From Ga0077555 sp050250755 (GTDB lineage Bacteria > Pseudomonadota > Alphaproteobacteria > Rhizobiales > Hyphomicrobiaceae), in the NCBI GenBank assembly GCA_050250755.1, contig JBFWOB010000034.1, positions 1-64,000 of the forward strand: a stretch of 64,000 nt of DNA, written 5' to 3'. The position numbers and the translations under genes were made by a program. This document shows, in pieces, positions 18,721 to 28,399 of this stretch. Numbering within the stretch: the first letter of the stretch is position 1; each line of letters starts with the position of its first letter. Below the pieces are notes generated by a model. That model had not been told where the DNA came from. It saw only the letters and a program-made list of their open reading frames with translations, and ran no database searches.

Positions 18721-19785
18721 ATGCGCTGGCGGATCGGGGCCGTGCTCGCTGTGGTGTTGATTGCGGCCGGAGCTTGGTGGCATCTGATGCGGCCGCCGGT
18801 GCAAAGCGCGAGCGCCGTAACGACACCGGCGACGAATGCAGTCACTGTGGAGGCGGCCCCCGTCAAAATGGGCTCGATCCGGCGCCAGATCGAAGCGGTC
18901 GGCAGCCTACGCTCCAGCGAATCTGTCATCATTCGTCCGGAAGTCTCTGGCCGCATTAGCGATATTCTGTTCCAAGAGGGCCAGAAAATTACGAGTGGCA
19001 CGCCGCTCGTGCGCCTCGACATGAGCATTCCACGCGCGCAGGTCGACCAGATGAACGCAGCTCTTGCGCTCAGCAAGGTCAACTTCGAGCGCGCTCAGGA
19101 GCTCATGAAAAAGGGTGCCGGCTCGCAACGCACGTATGACGAGGCATTGGCCAAGATGCGCGCGGACGAGGCTTCGCTTGCACTCGCGCAGGCGACTCTC
19201 GACAAGATGACGCTGGTTGCGCCGTTCGACGGCATTCTGGGACTGCGCAAGGTGAGTCTCGGGGACTATGTCAATCCCGGGCAGGACATCGTTAATATCG
19301 AGAGCATCGAAACGCTCAAGGTTGATTTCAGAGTCTCCGAGATCTACGCCGCCCAGCTCAAGGTGGGTCAGGCCATCAACATCAGGCTGGATGCCATTCC
19401 CGGCGCGACATTCGATGGCGAGGTCTATGCCATTGATCCCGCTCATGACCCCAATGGTCGCGCGGTCATCCTTCGTGCGCGCACCATCAACAAGAATGGG
19501 CTCTTGCGCTCCGGTATGTTCGCCCGCGTGGCCTTGATCATCGAGGCCGACAGAGAGGGCATCCTGGTCCCCGAGACGGCCATTGTACCGATGGGGCAGG
19601 AGCAATTCGTTTTCGTGCTCGACAACAGCAAGGTCAAGCTGACGAAGCTCAAAACCGGTCAGCGGCGCGGCGGCCTGGTCGAGGTCGCGCAGGGGCTGGA
19701 AACGACGTCCGTGATCATCACGGAAGGTGCGCTGAAGCTACGGGACGGCATGACTGTAAAGGCCAACCTCGAAAAGGCCGGCTGA
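18721..19785 (+). CDS. RND efflux membrane fusion (periplasmic adaptor) protein
   Basis: 354 residues. N-terminal signal or anchor (AVLAVVLIAAGAWW), then barrel-sandwich halves (VIIRPEVSGRISDILFQEGQKI and VAPFDGILGLRKVSLGDYVNPG) around a short helical hairpin at residues 105-160, and a beta-barrel domain. The short hairpin is typical of AcrA-like adaptors from HAE-type pumps. AGGAG nine bases before ATG 18721 fixes the start. It links the RND pump to an outer-membrane channel, which must be encoded elsewhere. Confidence 0.94.
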   Translation: MRWRIGAVLAVVLIAAGAWWHLMRPPVQSASAVTTPATNAVTVEAAPVKMGSIRRQIEAVGSLRSSESVIIRPEVSGRISDILFQEGQKITSGTPLVRLDMSIPRAQVDQMNAALALSKVNFERAQELMKKGAGSQRTYDEALAKMRADEASLALAQATLDKMTLVAPFDGILGLRKVSLGDYVNPGQDIVNIESIETLKVDFRVSEIYAAQLKVGQAINIRLDAIPGATFDGEVYAIDPAHDPNGRAVILRARTINKNGLLRSGMFARVALIIEADREGILVPETAIVPMGQEQFVFVLDNSKVKLTKLKTGQRRGGLVEVAQGLETTSVIITEGALKLRDGMTVKANLEKAG

Positions 19786-19788
19786 GCC

Positions 19789-22700
19789 ATGAGCCTTCCC
19801 GAGCTCTGCATTCGTCGGCCGGTGTTCGCCACCGTTCTGAGTCTGGTCATCGTTCTGATCGGCTTCGTCTGCTATAGTCGCCTCGCGGTGCGCGAGTACC
19901 CGAACATCGACCCTCCGGTCGTCACGGTCGAGACCGTCTATCGCGGAGCGAGCGCCGAGGTCATCGAGAGCACCGTTACGCGCGTTCTCGAAGAATCCAT
20001 CGCCGGCATCGAGGGCATCGACTATCTGCGTTCAACGACGCGCCAGGAGCGCAGCTTCGTTGTGGTCCGCTTCAAGCTCGGACGTGACGTGGAGGCTGCG
20101 GCCAACGACGTCCGCGATCGGGTGGGGCGCATGCGCGGCCGACTGCCGGATGAGATCGATGAGCCGATCATCGCCAAAGTGGAGGCCGACGCACAGCCCG
20201 TTCTCTATCTCGCCTTCTCCTCCGATCGCCATTCTCAGCTCGAGATCACCGACTTCGCGGATCGTTTCGTCAAGGATCGCTTGCAGTCGATCAACGGCGT
20301 TGCCGAGGCCCGCATCTTCGGCGAGCGCAAGTATGCGATGCGGATCTGGCTCGATGCCGCGCGGCTCGCTGCCTATAATCTGACGCCTCAAGACGTCGAG
20401 GACGCGCTATCGAAGCAAAATATCGAGGTTCCGGCCGGCCGCATCGAAAGCAAGGATACCGAGTTTACGGTGCTCGCGCAGACCGACCTGCGAGCGCCTG
20501 CCGAGTTCAACGCCATCATCGTCCGCGTTGTAAATGGTTATCCGGTCCGTCTCGGAGACGTCGGCCGCGCAGAACTTGGCCCGCTGGATGAGCGCATATC
20601 GGTCCGCTTCAACGGCCACCGCGCCGTGGCCATCGGTGTCGTGAAGCAGGCCGTCGCGAACCCGCTCGAAATCTCGAAGGGGGTGCGGGCGGAGCTGCCG
20701 GACATCATTTCAAATCTGCCGGAAGGCATGAAAGTCGAAGTCGCACACGACACGTCGGTATTCATCCAGGCATCGATAAACTCTGTTTATCACACGATCG
20801 GCGAAGCCGTGCTGCTGGTCGTCATCGTCGTCTTCCTGTTCCTGCGCAACGTGCGCGCGACGATCATTCCCGTCGTCACCATTCCGGCCTCGTTGCTTGG
20901 CGCGTTCGCCATCATGCTGGTGCTTGGCTTTACGGTGAATACGCTGACGCTGCTGGCGATGGTGCTGGCGATAGGGCTCGTCGTCGACGACGCGATCGTC
21001 GTCCTCGAGAATATCTATCGCCATATCGAGGATGGGATGCCGCCGATCGAAGCCGCCATTCAGGGCAGCAGGGAGATTGGCTTTGCGGTTATCGCGATGA
21101 CGCTGACACTGGCCGCTGTGTATGCACCGATCGGTTTCATGTCAGGCACCACGGGGCGGCTGTTTACGGAATTTGCGTGGACACTTGCTGGTGCCGTGAT
21201 CGTGTCGGGCTTCGTCGCGCTGACGCTCAGCCCGATGATGTGCTCGCGGCTTCTGCGGCATCAGACGAGCCACGGTCGCATTTATAATTTCGTCGAATGG
21301 GTGCTGGTCGGCCTGACTGAAGGCTATCGGTCGGCGCTGCGCGGTGTGCTCAAGATACGCTTGCTGGTTCTCATCGTCGGCGCTCTCTTTGCCTCCGGCA
21401 GCTACTTCCTCTTCACCGCGCTGAAACCCGAGTTATCGCCCGTCGAGGATCGCGGCACGATCATAAGCTTCTTCATCGGCCCCGAAGGCGCGACGATCAA
21501 CTTCATGGAAAAATATGCGAAGCGCTTCGAAGACATCTTTACGAAGAATGTGCCCGAGGCCGAGGCCTTCTTCGTCGTGTCCGGCAATCCGATTGTCTCG
21601 CAGGGCATCTCGTTTGCCCGCCTGAAGCCATGGGATGAGCGGGAGCGCAAGCAACAGGATATCGTCGCTTCGCTGGCGCCGGAGATCAAACAACTGCCTG
21701 GCGTGCTCGCCTACGCCACGAACCCGCCGTCGCTTGGGCAGAACGCGAGTTCGCGTCCCGTCTGGATCTCGGTGGCCATGCAGGGCGAGTACGACGAGAT
21801 CAATCGCACGGTGGATGCCATCATTGCAGAGGCCGAGAAGCACCCGTCGCTCGCCAATCTGGAATCCCGTCTCAAGCTGAACAAGCCTGAGATCAAAGTG
21901 ACCGTGAACCGCGACAAGGCGGCGAACGTCGGCGCGCAGGTGGAGACGATCGGGCGCACGCTCGAGACGATGCTCGGTGGCCGCCAGGTGACGCGCTTCA
22001 AGCAGAACGGCAAGCAGTACGACGTCATCGTACAGGTCGCCGACATCGAGCGGACCAACCCTGACGATCTCTCGAAGATTTACGTCCGCGGCGCTAACGA
22101 CAATATGATCCAGTTGTCGAACCTGGTCGATCTGCGCGAGTCCGTCGCTCCGCGCGAGCTCGCACGCATGGACCAGCTTCGCTCGGCGGACATTACCGCG
22201 AATATCGCCCCTGGCTTCTCACAGGGCGAAGCGCTCGATGCTCTCGAGGCCGTCGCGCGTCGCATCCTGCCGACGTCCGCGCGCATCGACTACATCGGCC
22301 CGTCACGCGAGTACAGGCAGGCCTCGGGCGACATCTATTTCACGTTCCTTCTCGCGCTGGCCTTTATTTATCTCGTGCTTGCGGCGCAATTCGAGAGCTT
22401 CGTCGACCCGTTCATCATCATGTTGACGGTTCCGCTATCGATGACCGGTGCGCTTCTAGCGCTCTATTGGGGCGGCGGGTCGATGAACATCTACAGTCAG
22501 GTGGGACTCGTCACGCTTGTCGGTCTGATCACCAAGAACGGCATCTTGATCGTGGAGTTTGCCAATCAGCTTCAGGAGCAGGGACGTGCCAAGGTCGATG
22601 CCGTTATCGAGGCCTCGGCGCTGCGCCTGCGCCCCATTCTGATGACCACCGGCGCGATGGTGCTCGGCGCGGTACCGCTCGCCATGGCCGCCGGAGCGGG

Positions 22701-22878
22701 AGCGGAGAGCCGCACCCAGATCGGCCTCGTGATCGTTGGCGGACTGATGCTTGGGACTTTGCTGACTTTGTTCATCGTCCCGACAGTCTACTCGTTGCTC
22801 GCCCGCGACCACGCCGCACTGGCGGAGCCAGAAGTCTCTTCACATGGCCCAGCCGCGCATCCGACCCCAGCGGAGTGA
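19789..22878 (+). CDS. RND multidrug efflux transporter (HAE1 family)
   Basis: 1029 residues, standard AcrB-like length. Start MSLPELCIRRPVF with one N-terminal transmembrane helix, two large periplasmic loops and about twelve helices overall. Proton-relay aspartates in helix 4 are present (GLVVDDAIVVLENIYRHIE, about residue 400), with a second-half counterpart around KNGILIVEFANQLQ. Expels hydrophobic compounds using the proton gradient. It follows the adaptor by 3 nt. Substrate cannot be read from sequence. Confidence 0.96.
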   Translation: MSLPELCIRRPVFATVLSLVIVLIGFVCYSRLAVREYPNIDPPVVTVETVYRGASAEVIESTVTRVLEESIAGIEGIDYLRSTTRQERSFVVVRFKLGRDVEAAANDVRDRVGRMRGRLPDEIDEPIIAKVEADAQPVLYLAFSSDRHSQLEITDFADRFVKDRLQSINGVAEARIFGERKYAMRIWLDAARLAAYNLTPQDVEDALSKQNIEVPAGRIESKDTEFTVLAQTDLRAPAEFNAIIVRVVNGYPVRLGDVGRAELGPLDERISVRFNGHRAVAIGVVKQAVANPLEISKGVRAELPDIISNLPEGMKVEVAHDTSVFIQASINSVYHTIGEAVLLVVIVVFLFLRNVRATIIPVVTIPASLLGAFAIMLVLGFTVNTLTLLAMVLAIGLVVDDAIVVLENIYRHIEDGMPPIEAAIQGSREIGFAVIAMTLTLAAVYAPIGFMSGTTGRLFTEFAWTLAGAVIVSGFVALTLSPMMCSRLLRHQTSHGRIYNFVEWVLVGLTEGYRSALRGVLKIRLLVLIVGALFASGSYFLFTALKPELSPVEDRGTIISFFIGPEGATINFMEKYAKRFEDIFTKNVPEAEAFFVVSGNPIVSQGISFARLKPWDERERKQQDIVASLAPEIKQLPGVLAYATNPPSLGQNASSRPVWISVAMQGEYDEINRTVDAIIAEAEKHPSLANLESRLKLNKPEIKVTVNRDKAANVGAQVETIGRTLETMLGGRQVTRFKQNGKQYDVIVQVADIERTNPDDLSKIYVRGANDNMIQLSNLVDLRESVAPRELARMDQLRSADITANIAPGFSQGEALDALEAVARRILPTSARIDYIGPSREYRQASGDIYFTFLLALAFIYLVLAAQFESFVDPFIIMLTVPLSMTGALLALYWGGGSMNIYSQVGLVTLVGLITKNGILIVEFANQLQEQGRAKVDAVIEASALRLRPILMTTGAMVLGAVPLAMAAGAGAESRTQIGLVIVGGLMLGTLLTLFIVPTVYSLLARDHAALAEPEVSSHGPAAHPTPAE

Positions 22879-23025
22879 TGCGCGCCGAGATGATGATGCG
22901 AGCGGCGCGATCGGTAGTGGCGCATAGAAGGCTTGAGTCGAACGCACGAGCGTTCTCGCACGAGCTGTCCCAAGCATAATAAAGCTGCGAGGCGGAGGCG
23001 TGACGGGCCGCGCGAGCGACCCGTC

Positions 23026-24047
23026 CTAGCGCCAGCCGAGGGCCGGAGCCACGTGCTTCAGGATAGCGTCGATGATATGCGTGTTGTAGGCGACGCCGAG
23101 CTGGTTGGGGACGGTCAGGAGGAGCGTGTCAGCCTCGGTAATGGCCTCATCGTCTGTCAGTTGCTCGACGAGCTTATCGGGCTCGTCAGCGTAGCTGCGA
23201 CCAAAAATCGCCCGCTTTTCCGGCTCGATGAAGCCGAACTGGTCGTCTTCCTTGCCTCCGTGACCGAAATAGGCACGATCCATATCATTGACCAGCGCGA
23301 AGATGCTCCGGCTGATGGAAATGCGCGGCTCGCGCTTGTGGCCAGCGGCCTTCCACGCCTCGCGGAACGCGCGGATCTGCTCCGCCTGCTGGACGTGAAA
23401 GGGCTTTCCGCTTTCATCAAACTTCAAGGTTGAGCTTTGCAAATTCATGCCAAGCTTGGCTGCCCACTCAGCGGTGGCATTCGTGGCCGCTCCCCACCAG
23501 ATCCGCTCACGCAGGCCCTCCGCGTGTGGCTCGAGGCGCAACAGGCCCGGCGGGTTCGGAAACATCGGACGCGGGTTGGGCTGAGCGAAGCCCTCGCCCC
23601 CCAACAGGCTGAAGAACACTTCCGTATGACGACGGGCCATGTCGGCATCGGTCTGGCCCTCGGACGGCTGGTAACCGAAGTATCGCCAGCCATCGATCAC
23701 CTGCTCCGGCGAGCCGCGACTGATGCCGAGTTGCAAGCGCCCGCCAGCGATGAGATCTGCCGCGCCAGCATCTTCGGCCATATAGAATGGGTTCTCATAG
23801 CGCATATCGATGACCGCTGTGCCAATCTCGATGCGGCTGGTCTTCGCACCGACGGCCGCCAGCAGTGCAAACGGCGAACTGAGCTGGCGCGCGAAGTGGT
23901 GAACGCGGAAGTACGCCCCGTCCGCGCCCAGTTCCTCAGCAGCGACGGCCAGATCGATGGACTGCAACAGTGCGTCGGAAGCCGACCGCGTCTGCGACTG
24001 GGGCGAAGGCGCCAGTGCCCGAACGACAGGAATCCGATCTTCTTCAT
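23026..24047 (-). pseudogene. luciferase-like FMN monooxygenase, frameshifted near the N terminus
   Basis: Most of an LLM-class flavin enzyme is intact from about 23967 down to the stop (ADGAYFRVHHFARQ, IEIGTAVIDMRYENPFYMAED, RLQLGISRGSPEQ, RIWWGAATNATAEWAAK). The expected start MKKIGFLSFGHW lies at 24047-24012 in another frame. Adding one G in the TGG at 24012-24014 (minus strand) restores a continuous family-like sequence (APSPQSQTRS, then ASDALLQSID). So this is a single-base deletion: either a recent inactivating mutation or a base-calling error. Without it the enzyme would be about 340 residues. Reinitiation at a TTG near 23967 would lack the first beta strand. Confidence 0.8.
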
Positions 24048-24136
24048 GAACCGCTGCCTATGGTGGTTCCAAGACGCGCGAAGCCAGCAATAAGCATTTC
24101 GCCCTCGCAATTCTCAAACTGCCGCTAGCATGAACA

Positions 24137-24171
24137 ATGCGTCTCAGCAGGGCCGGACTACCGAGACGCAT
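24137..24171 (-). terminator. candidate terminator after lon
   Basis: Perfect 9-bp arms ATGCGTCTC (24137-24145) and GAGACGCAT (24163-24171) with a 17-nt loop, 7 nt beyond the lon stop. The following minus-strand bases (TGTTC) make only a weak U-tract. Confidence 0.45.
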
Positions 24172-24177
24172 GTGATC

Positions 24178-26589
24178 CTATTCTGCCGCAGCCGCCTTGT
24201 CTGAGGTGTCCGCTAAGCCAGCGGCGATCGCATCATCGACTTTTTCCAGCCAGATGAATTCGAGCCGATTGCGGACTTCTTCGGGAATGTCGTTGAAGTC
24301 TCGCCGGTTGCGGGCGGGCAACATGACTCGCGTGATCCCGGCTGCCGCCGCTGCGACGACCTTTTCCTTGATGCCGCCCACGGGAAGTACCAGCCCTCGC
24401 AGGCTGATTTCCCCAGTCATGGCTGTGTCGCTGCGCACGGGGCGCCCGGTCAATAAAGAAACAAGCGCCGTGAACATGGCGACCCCGGCACTTGGGCCAT
24501 CCTTGGGCGTCGCGCCTGCCGGCACATGCACATGGACGTCATTCTTTTCAATCAGGGATTCGCTGATGTCGAGTGATGCCGCGCGGTTCTTGACGATGCT
24601 GAACGCGGCCTGGGCGCTCTCACGCATGACCTCGCCCAACTGTCCCGTGAGGATAAGATGGCCCCGTCCCGGAAAGCGGGTCGCCTCGATAAAAAGGATA
24701 TCGCCGCCCACAGGCGTCCAGGCGAGACCCGTGGCTACGCCCGGAACGCTGGTGCGCATGGCGACATCGTTTTCGAACCGCGGCGGGCCAAGGATTGCGT
24801 CGAGATCGCCCACGGAAATCCGCACCTTCGTCGCGCTACCTTCGGCGATTTGGACCGCCGCATGGCGCAGCGCGCGACCGATCTCACGCTCAAGGCTGCG
24901 TACACCAGCCTCGCGGGTATAGTCGCCGATGATACGCAGCAGCGCTTCGTCGTCGATCTCGACCTGTTCCGGCGTCAGGCCATTTGCCTCCAATTGCCGG
25001 CGCACCAGATAGCGCCGTGCGATCTGGAGCTTTTCGCCCTCGGTGTAGCCCCCAAGGCTGATGATCTCCATCCGGTCGTAAAGGGGACCGGGCAGCGTCT
25101 CCAGCATGTTGGCGGTGGCGATGAACACCACACGGGACAGATCGAACGGCACGCCCAGATAATTGTCCCGGAACGTGCCGTTCTGCTCGGGATCGAGCAC
25201 TTCGAGCATGGCCGCCGAGGGATCGCCCTGGACGCCGCGCCCCATCTTGTCGATCTCATCCAGCATCATCACGCAATCGCGGGCCTTGGCCTTGCGGATC
25301 GCCTGGATGATGTTGCCGGGCAGCGCACCGATATAGGTGCGGCGATGTCCTCGGATTTCCGCCTCGTCATGGACGCCGCCCAGGCTGACGCGCACGAAGG
25401 GGCGATCCATCGCCCGGGCGATAGATTTACCGAGCGAGGTCTTGCCGACGCCAGGTGGTCCGAGGAAGCACAAGATCGGCGCCTTGCCGTTGGGCGCTAA
25501 TTTGCGCACCGCGAGGTATTCGATGATGCGGCGCTTGATCTTGTCGAGCCCGAAGTGATCCTCGTCGAGGATGCGTCTGGCATTTGCAACATCGATGGGC
25601 TTTTCGTCCGGCAATGCCCAGGGCAATTCGATCAGCCAATCGAGATAGGTGCGCACCATGCCCGCTTCGGCAGCCGCTTCGGGCATGCGCTCGTAACGGT
25701 GCAACTCTTTGCGGGCGATTTCCTCAACCTCCGGCGGCATCCGTGCGTTGGTTATCGCCTCGCTGAGATCGGCGATTTCCGGCCCGCGGCCTTCATTGTC
25801 GCCGAGCTGCTTTTGGATCGACGCCATTTGCTCGCGCAGGATCGCCTCGCGCTGCCGCTCGTCGAGTGACACTTTGGTCTGGCGGTCGATTTCCTGCGTC
25901 AACCGCAGCACTTCCAGCCGCTGCGCCAGATATCGGGACACCTTATCGAGACGCGCCGAAACGTCGATGGTTTCGAGCAGTTCCTGTTTCTCGTCGGGCT
26001 TGATATCGAGATAGGCGGCAACCAGATCGGCGAGGGCGCCCGGCGCAGTGGCCGCCTGTAGCGCCGCGATCATCTCTTGCGGCACCTGTGGCAGGAGTTG
26101 GAGGCCTTCCATGGCCTGCTGGCGCAGATGGATAGTCCGGGCCTCAATCTGTGGTGAGAGTTCTTCAGGCTGGTCGATGTATTCCACGCGCGCAATGAAA
26201 TAGGGTTTCTCGCGGATGAAATCGATCACGCGGAACCGCTGCTTGCCTTGCAGGATAAGATGATGATTGCCGTCTGGCGTGTTGACGTATCGCAGGACGT
26301 TGGCGACCGTGCCAGTGCGGTGCAGATCAGACGCCGTCGGTTCGGCAATCTCCGCATCGCGCTGCATCAGAACTCCGACCGGCCGCTCTTCGCGCAACGC
26401 TTGCTGGGCGGCCAGGATGGAAGCTTCCCGACCTATGGTGACCGGGAAAACCGTGCCAGGGAAGACGATCGCCTCGCGTACCGCCAGGACGATTATGGTA
26501 TCGCCCGGCGGCACCGGCGCTGGCAACGAGGCGCCGTCAGCGCCGACGCCAGATTCTGCAGCCCGGATCAGATGGTCGAGATGGAACAT
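24178..26589 (-). CDS. lon: ATP-dependent Lon protease
   Basis: About 803 residues with the full Lon layout: N-terminal substrate domain, coiled-coil linker (about 240-300), AAA+ module (Walker A GPPGVGKT at about 377-384) and a serine protease domain with catalytic Ser700 in KDGPSAGVAM and Lys743 in GGIKEKV. Degrades damaged and regulatory proteins. The start MFHLDHL at 26589 has GAGGGGAAG just upstream; the frame begins at 26607, overlapping the hsp20 stop. Its N terminus (VIFPGTVFPVTIGR) is somewhat unlike housekeeping Lon, and coupling to hsp20 suggests a second, stress-linked copy; this is inference. Confidence 0.95.
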   Translation of the reverse strand: MFHLDHLIRAAESGVGADGASLPAPVPPGDTIIVLAVREAIVFPGTVFPVTIGREASILAAQQALREERPVGVLMQRDAEIAEPTASDLHRTGTVANVLRYVNTPDGNHHLILQGKQRFRVIDFIREKPYFIARVEYIDQPEELSPQIEARTIHLRQQAMEGLQLLPQVPQEMIAALQAATAPGALADLVAAYLDIKPDEKQELLETIDVSARLDKVSRYLAQRLEVLRLTQEIDRQTKVSLDERQREAILREQMASIQKQLGDNEGRGPEIADLSEAITNARMPPEVEEIARKELHRYERMPEAAAEAGMVRTYLDWLIELPWALPDEKPIDVANARRILDEDHFGLDKIKRRIIEYLAVRKLAPNGKAPILCFLGPPGVGKTSLGKSIARAMDRPFVRVSLGGVHDEAEIRGHRRTYIGALPGNIIQAIRKAKARDCVMMLDEIDKMGRGVQGDPSAAMLEVLDPEQNGTFRDNYLGVPFDLSRVVFIATANMLETLPGPLYDRMEIISLGGYTEGEKLQIARRYLVRRQLEANGLTPEQVEIDDEALLRIIGDYTREAGVRSLEREIGRALRHAAVQIAEGSATKVRISVGDLDAILGPPRFENDVAMRTSVPGVATGLAWTPVGGDILFIEATRFPGRGHLILTGQLGEVMRESAQAAFSIVKNRAASLDISESLIEKNDVHVHVPAGATPKDGPSAGVAMFTALVSLLTGRPVRSDTAMTGEISLRGLVLPVGGIKEKVVAAAAAGITRVMLPARNRRDFNDIPEEVRNRLEFIWLEKVDDAIAAGLADTSDKAAAAE

Positions 26590-26606
26590 GGATCTTCCCC
26601 TCGTCA

Positions 26607-27011
26607 TCAGACGCTCTTGCGCAGGCTAAACACCAGGCAGCCATTGGCCGCGCTACGCTTCACCGAGCTGTAACGGCCGGCCGGCAAGGGAATGCTGCGC
26701 TCGAATCGACCTTGTGGCAGTTCCAGCCGATGAATGATGGCGTTGCGCAATTGCGGCGGATGCGGACGACGGCCTGCGATAAGCAAATAGTCACCATCGA
26801 TTGCGGCATCCACCGAGTCCGGGTCTATGCCGGGCAAGGCTACCAGGATCAGCACTTCGTCGGCGAGTTCCAGCACATCCACGGGAGGCTCCCACGCGGC
26901 CTGCTGCGCTGCTGCGTGCGGCTGGAAGAAGTTGCGATGCATGCGTTCGGCTCGCGTTAACATGGCGATAGCCTCCGCCCACATCAAGCTGTTGGGATTA
27001 TCACGCCTCAT
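26607..27011 (-). CDS. Hsp20/alpha-crystallin small heat-shock protein
   Basis: 134 residues. The alpha-crystallin domain spans about 40-132: PPVDVLELADEVLILVALPGIDPDSV, DYLLIAGRR, LELPQGRFERSIPLP and the closing ANGCLVFSLRK, the usual NG-x-L turn. An ATP-independent holdase. The C-terminal I-x-I tail found in most oligomerising sHsps is absent, so assembly may differ. Its stop overlaps the possible upstream start of lon, so holdase and protease should be made together. Confidence 0.9.
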   Translation of the reverse strand: MRRDNPNSLMWAEAIAMLTRAERMHRNFFQPHAAAQQAAWEPPVDVLELADEVLILVALPGIDPDSVDAAIDGDYLLIAGRRPHPPQLRNAIIHRLELPQGRFERSIPLPAGRYSSVKRSAANGCLVFSLRKSV

Positions 27012-27152
27012 CTCGAATACTCTTCCTCTCGATCCATTCGAACCGCCGTTCCATCTGCTGTGGCGCCATTGTGAGATGGGTTAGAATTGGGTGCCTTCTT
27101 CAGGATGCTCGTAGACATGACAATTCGGCACGGCCATTCTTACCCAGACATT

Positions 27153-27560
27153 TCAGAACGGGTAGAGATGAGCGCCCCACTGGGGCGTGACCCAATGCGC
27201 CCGATAAACTTCCTCATCGCCCATTCGCCATTGAACCACTCCAGACCTGAATTCTTTTCACTGCCGAAGGGAGCGTTGGCGTGATCGCCAAGGGTAATGG
27301 GATTGATATGGGTCATGCCCGCAACGATACCACGGGTAAAGCGCATGCCACGTTCGAAATCATTCGTGAACACCGCGCTCGACAGCCCGTATTCGGTCGC
27401 GTTCGCGAGTTCAAGCGCATGATTTTCATTCCGCGCTTTCAGGATCGGCAGCACCGGCCCGTCTGCTCGCTTCTGGGGGAGATGCCCGCGAGCAACCTCA
27501 AAGGAGCCTCGCCGGCCGCCCTTCTCAGTGAGTTGGGGTTCTGTGGTCCGCGCAGATGAA
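27153..27560 (-). pseudogene. aldehyde dehydrogenase remnant (C-terminal end)
   Basis: Only the C-terminal part of an ALDH survives: PVLPILKARNENHALELANA, TEYGLSSAVFTNDFERGMRF, TRGIVAGMTHIN and APFGSEKNSGLEWFNGEWA. After GEWAMRKF the frame is lost; a one-base shift near 27195 restores the usual ending (HWVTPQWGAHLYPF, then TGA at 27153-27155). Upstream of about 27480 the sequence degenerates, and the catalytic cysteine region is absent. The upstream boundary is approximate. A decayed gene between hsp20-lon and dps. Confidence 0.8.
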
Positions 27561-27643
27561 TTTGCCCGGCGGCAATATCCGGTCTACGCTCTGCTTGGCG
27601 ATGCATTCCAATAAATGTTCCATTTTGGCAGAGGGAACAAACC

Positions 27644-28159
27644 ATGGATAAAAAGGCCGCAAAGCAGCTCCGCGAGTCTCCATTGAAGACGCCCACTGAC
27701 CTCAAGTCGAATGCCACACGCGATATTGAGGGAGCGCTCAATCTCGTTCTGGCCGATGTTTTTGCCCTATATCTGAAGACGAAGAATTTTCACTGGCACA
27801 TGTCAGGTCCGCATTTCAGAGACTATCATCTTCTGCTCGACGAACAGGCAGACCAGATCTTCGCCATGACCGACCCGCTTGCCGAACGCGTACGCAAGCT
27901 GGGCGGAACGACACTCCGCTCAGTCGGCCATATCGCCAGGTTGCAGCGGGTCCTCGACAACGACGCCGATTTCGTGACACCCGAAGACATGCTGGCGGAA
28001 TTGCGTGACGATAACGAGCAACTGGCAGCCCGTATGCGCGAAACCCATTCCGTATGCGACGAGCACAGCGATGTGGCGAGCGCCAGCCTGCTGGAAGTCT
28101 GGATTGATGAGGCCGAACGCCGGACATGGTTCCTGTTCGAGACGACTCGCCGCGACTAA
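27644..28159 (+). CDS. dps: Dps-family ferritin-like DNA-protection protein
   Basis: 171 residues. The dodecameric ferroxidase signature is intact: KNFHWHMSGPHFRDYHLLLD followed by EQADQIF, with the inter-subunit His, Asp and Glu ligands. Oxidises Fe(II) with peroxide, stores iron and shields DNA. The lysine-rich N-terminal tail (MDKKAAKQLRES) may bind DNA. GAGGGAACAA precedes ATG 27644. Transcribed away from the hsp20-lon genes. Confidence 0.95.
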   Translation: MDKKAAKQLRESPLKTPTDLKSNATRDIEGALNLVLADVFALYLKTKNFHWHMSGPHFRDYHLLLDEQADQIFAMTDPLAERVRKLGGTTLRSVGHIARLQRVLDNDADFVTPEDMLAELRDDNEQLAARMRETHSVCDEHSDVASASLLEVWIDEAERRTWFLFETTRRD

Positions 28160-28399
28160 TCTCGAGCAAGCAGACTTTCACCGGAACTCAGGAGAATCTG
28201 GCCTCGCGCGACATGGCATTCTTTGCCTCGCTCACCAATCTGGTGATGGAAGGTTGCCGCTTTCGCGCGGAGGCGTTTCACTGGCTCGTTCCAGAATTCC
28301 GCTTCAGCAGGATGCGATCGACCGACAAAGGTCTGCCGCCGCATCCCACAGATAGCTCGCACCGACGCCGACATCCGCCGGCCGGTGCAATGCCTGACT

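Noticed and set aside
23002..23025. GACGGG/CCCGTC hairpin after the luciferase-like gene
   Set aside because: Only 6 bp, with no U-tract; too weak to call a terminator.
27012..27110. Possible sigma-32 promoter for hsp20
   Set aside because: CCTGAA and CCCATCT are present on the minus strand, but the spacer of about 18 nt is too long for the usual heat-shock promoter.
28160..28399. Possible small gene between dps and hmuS
   Set aside because: Frames on both strands overlap neighbours and show no motif or ribosome site.
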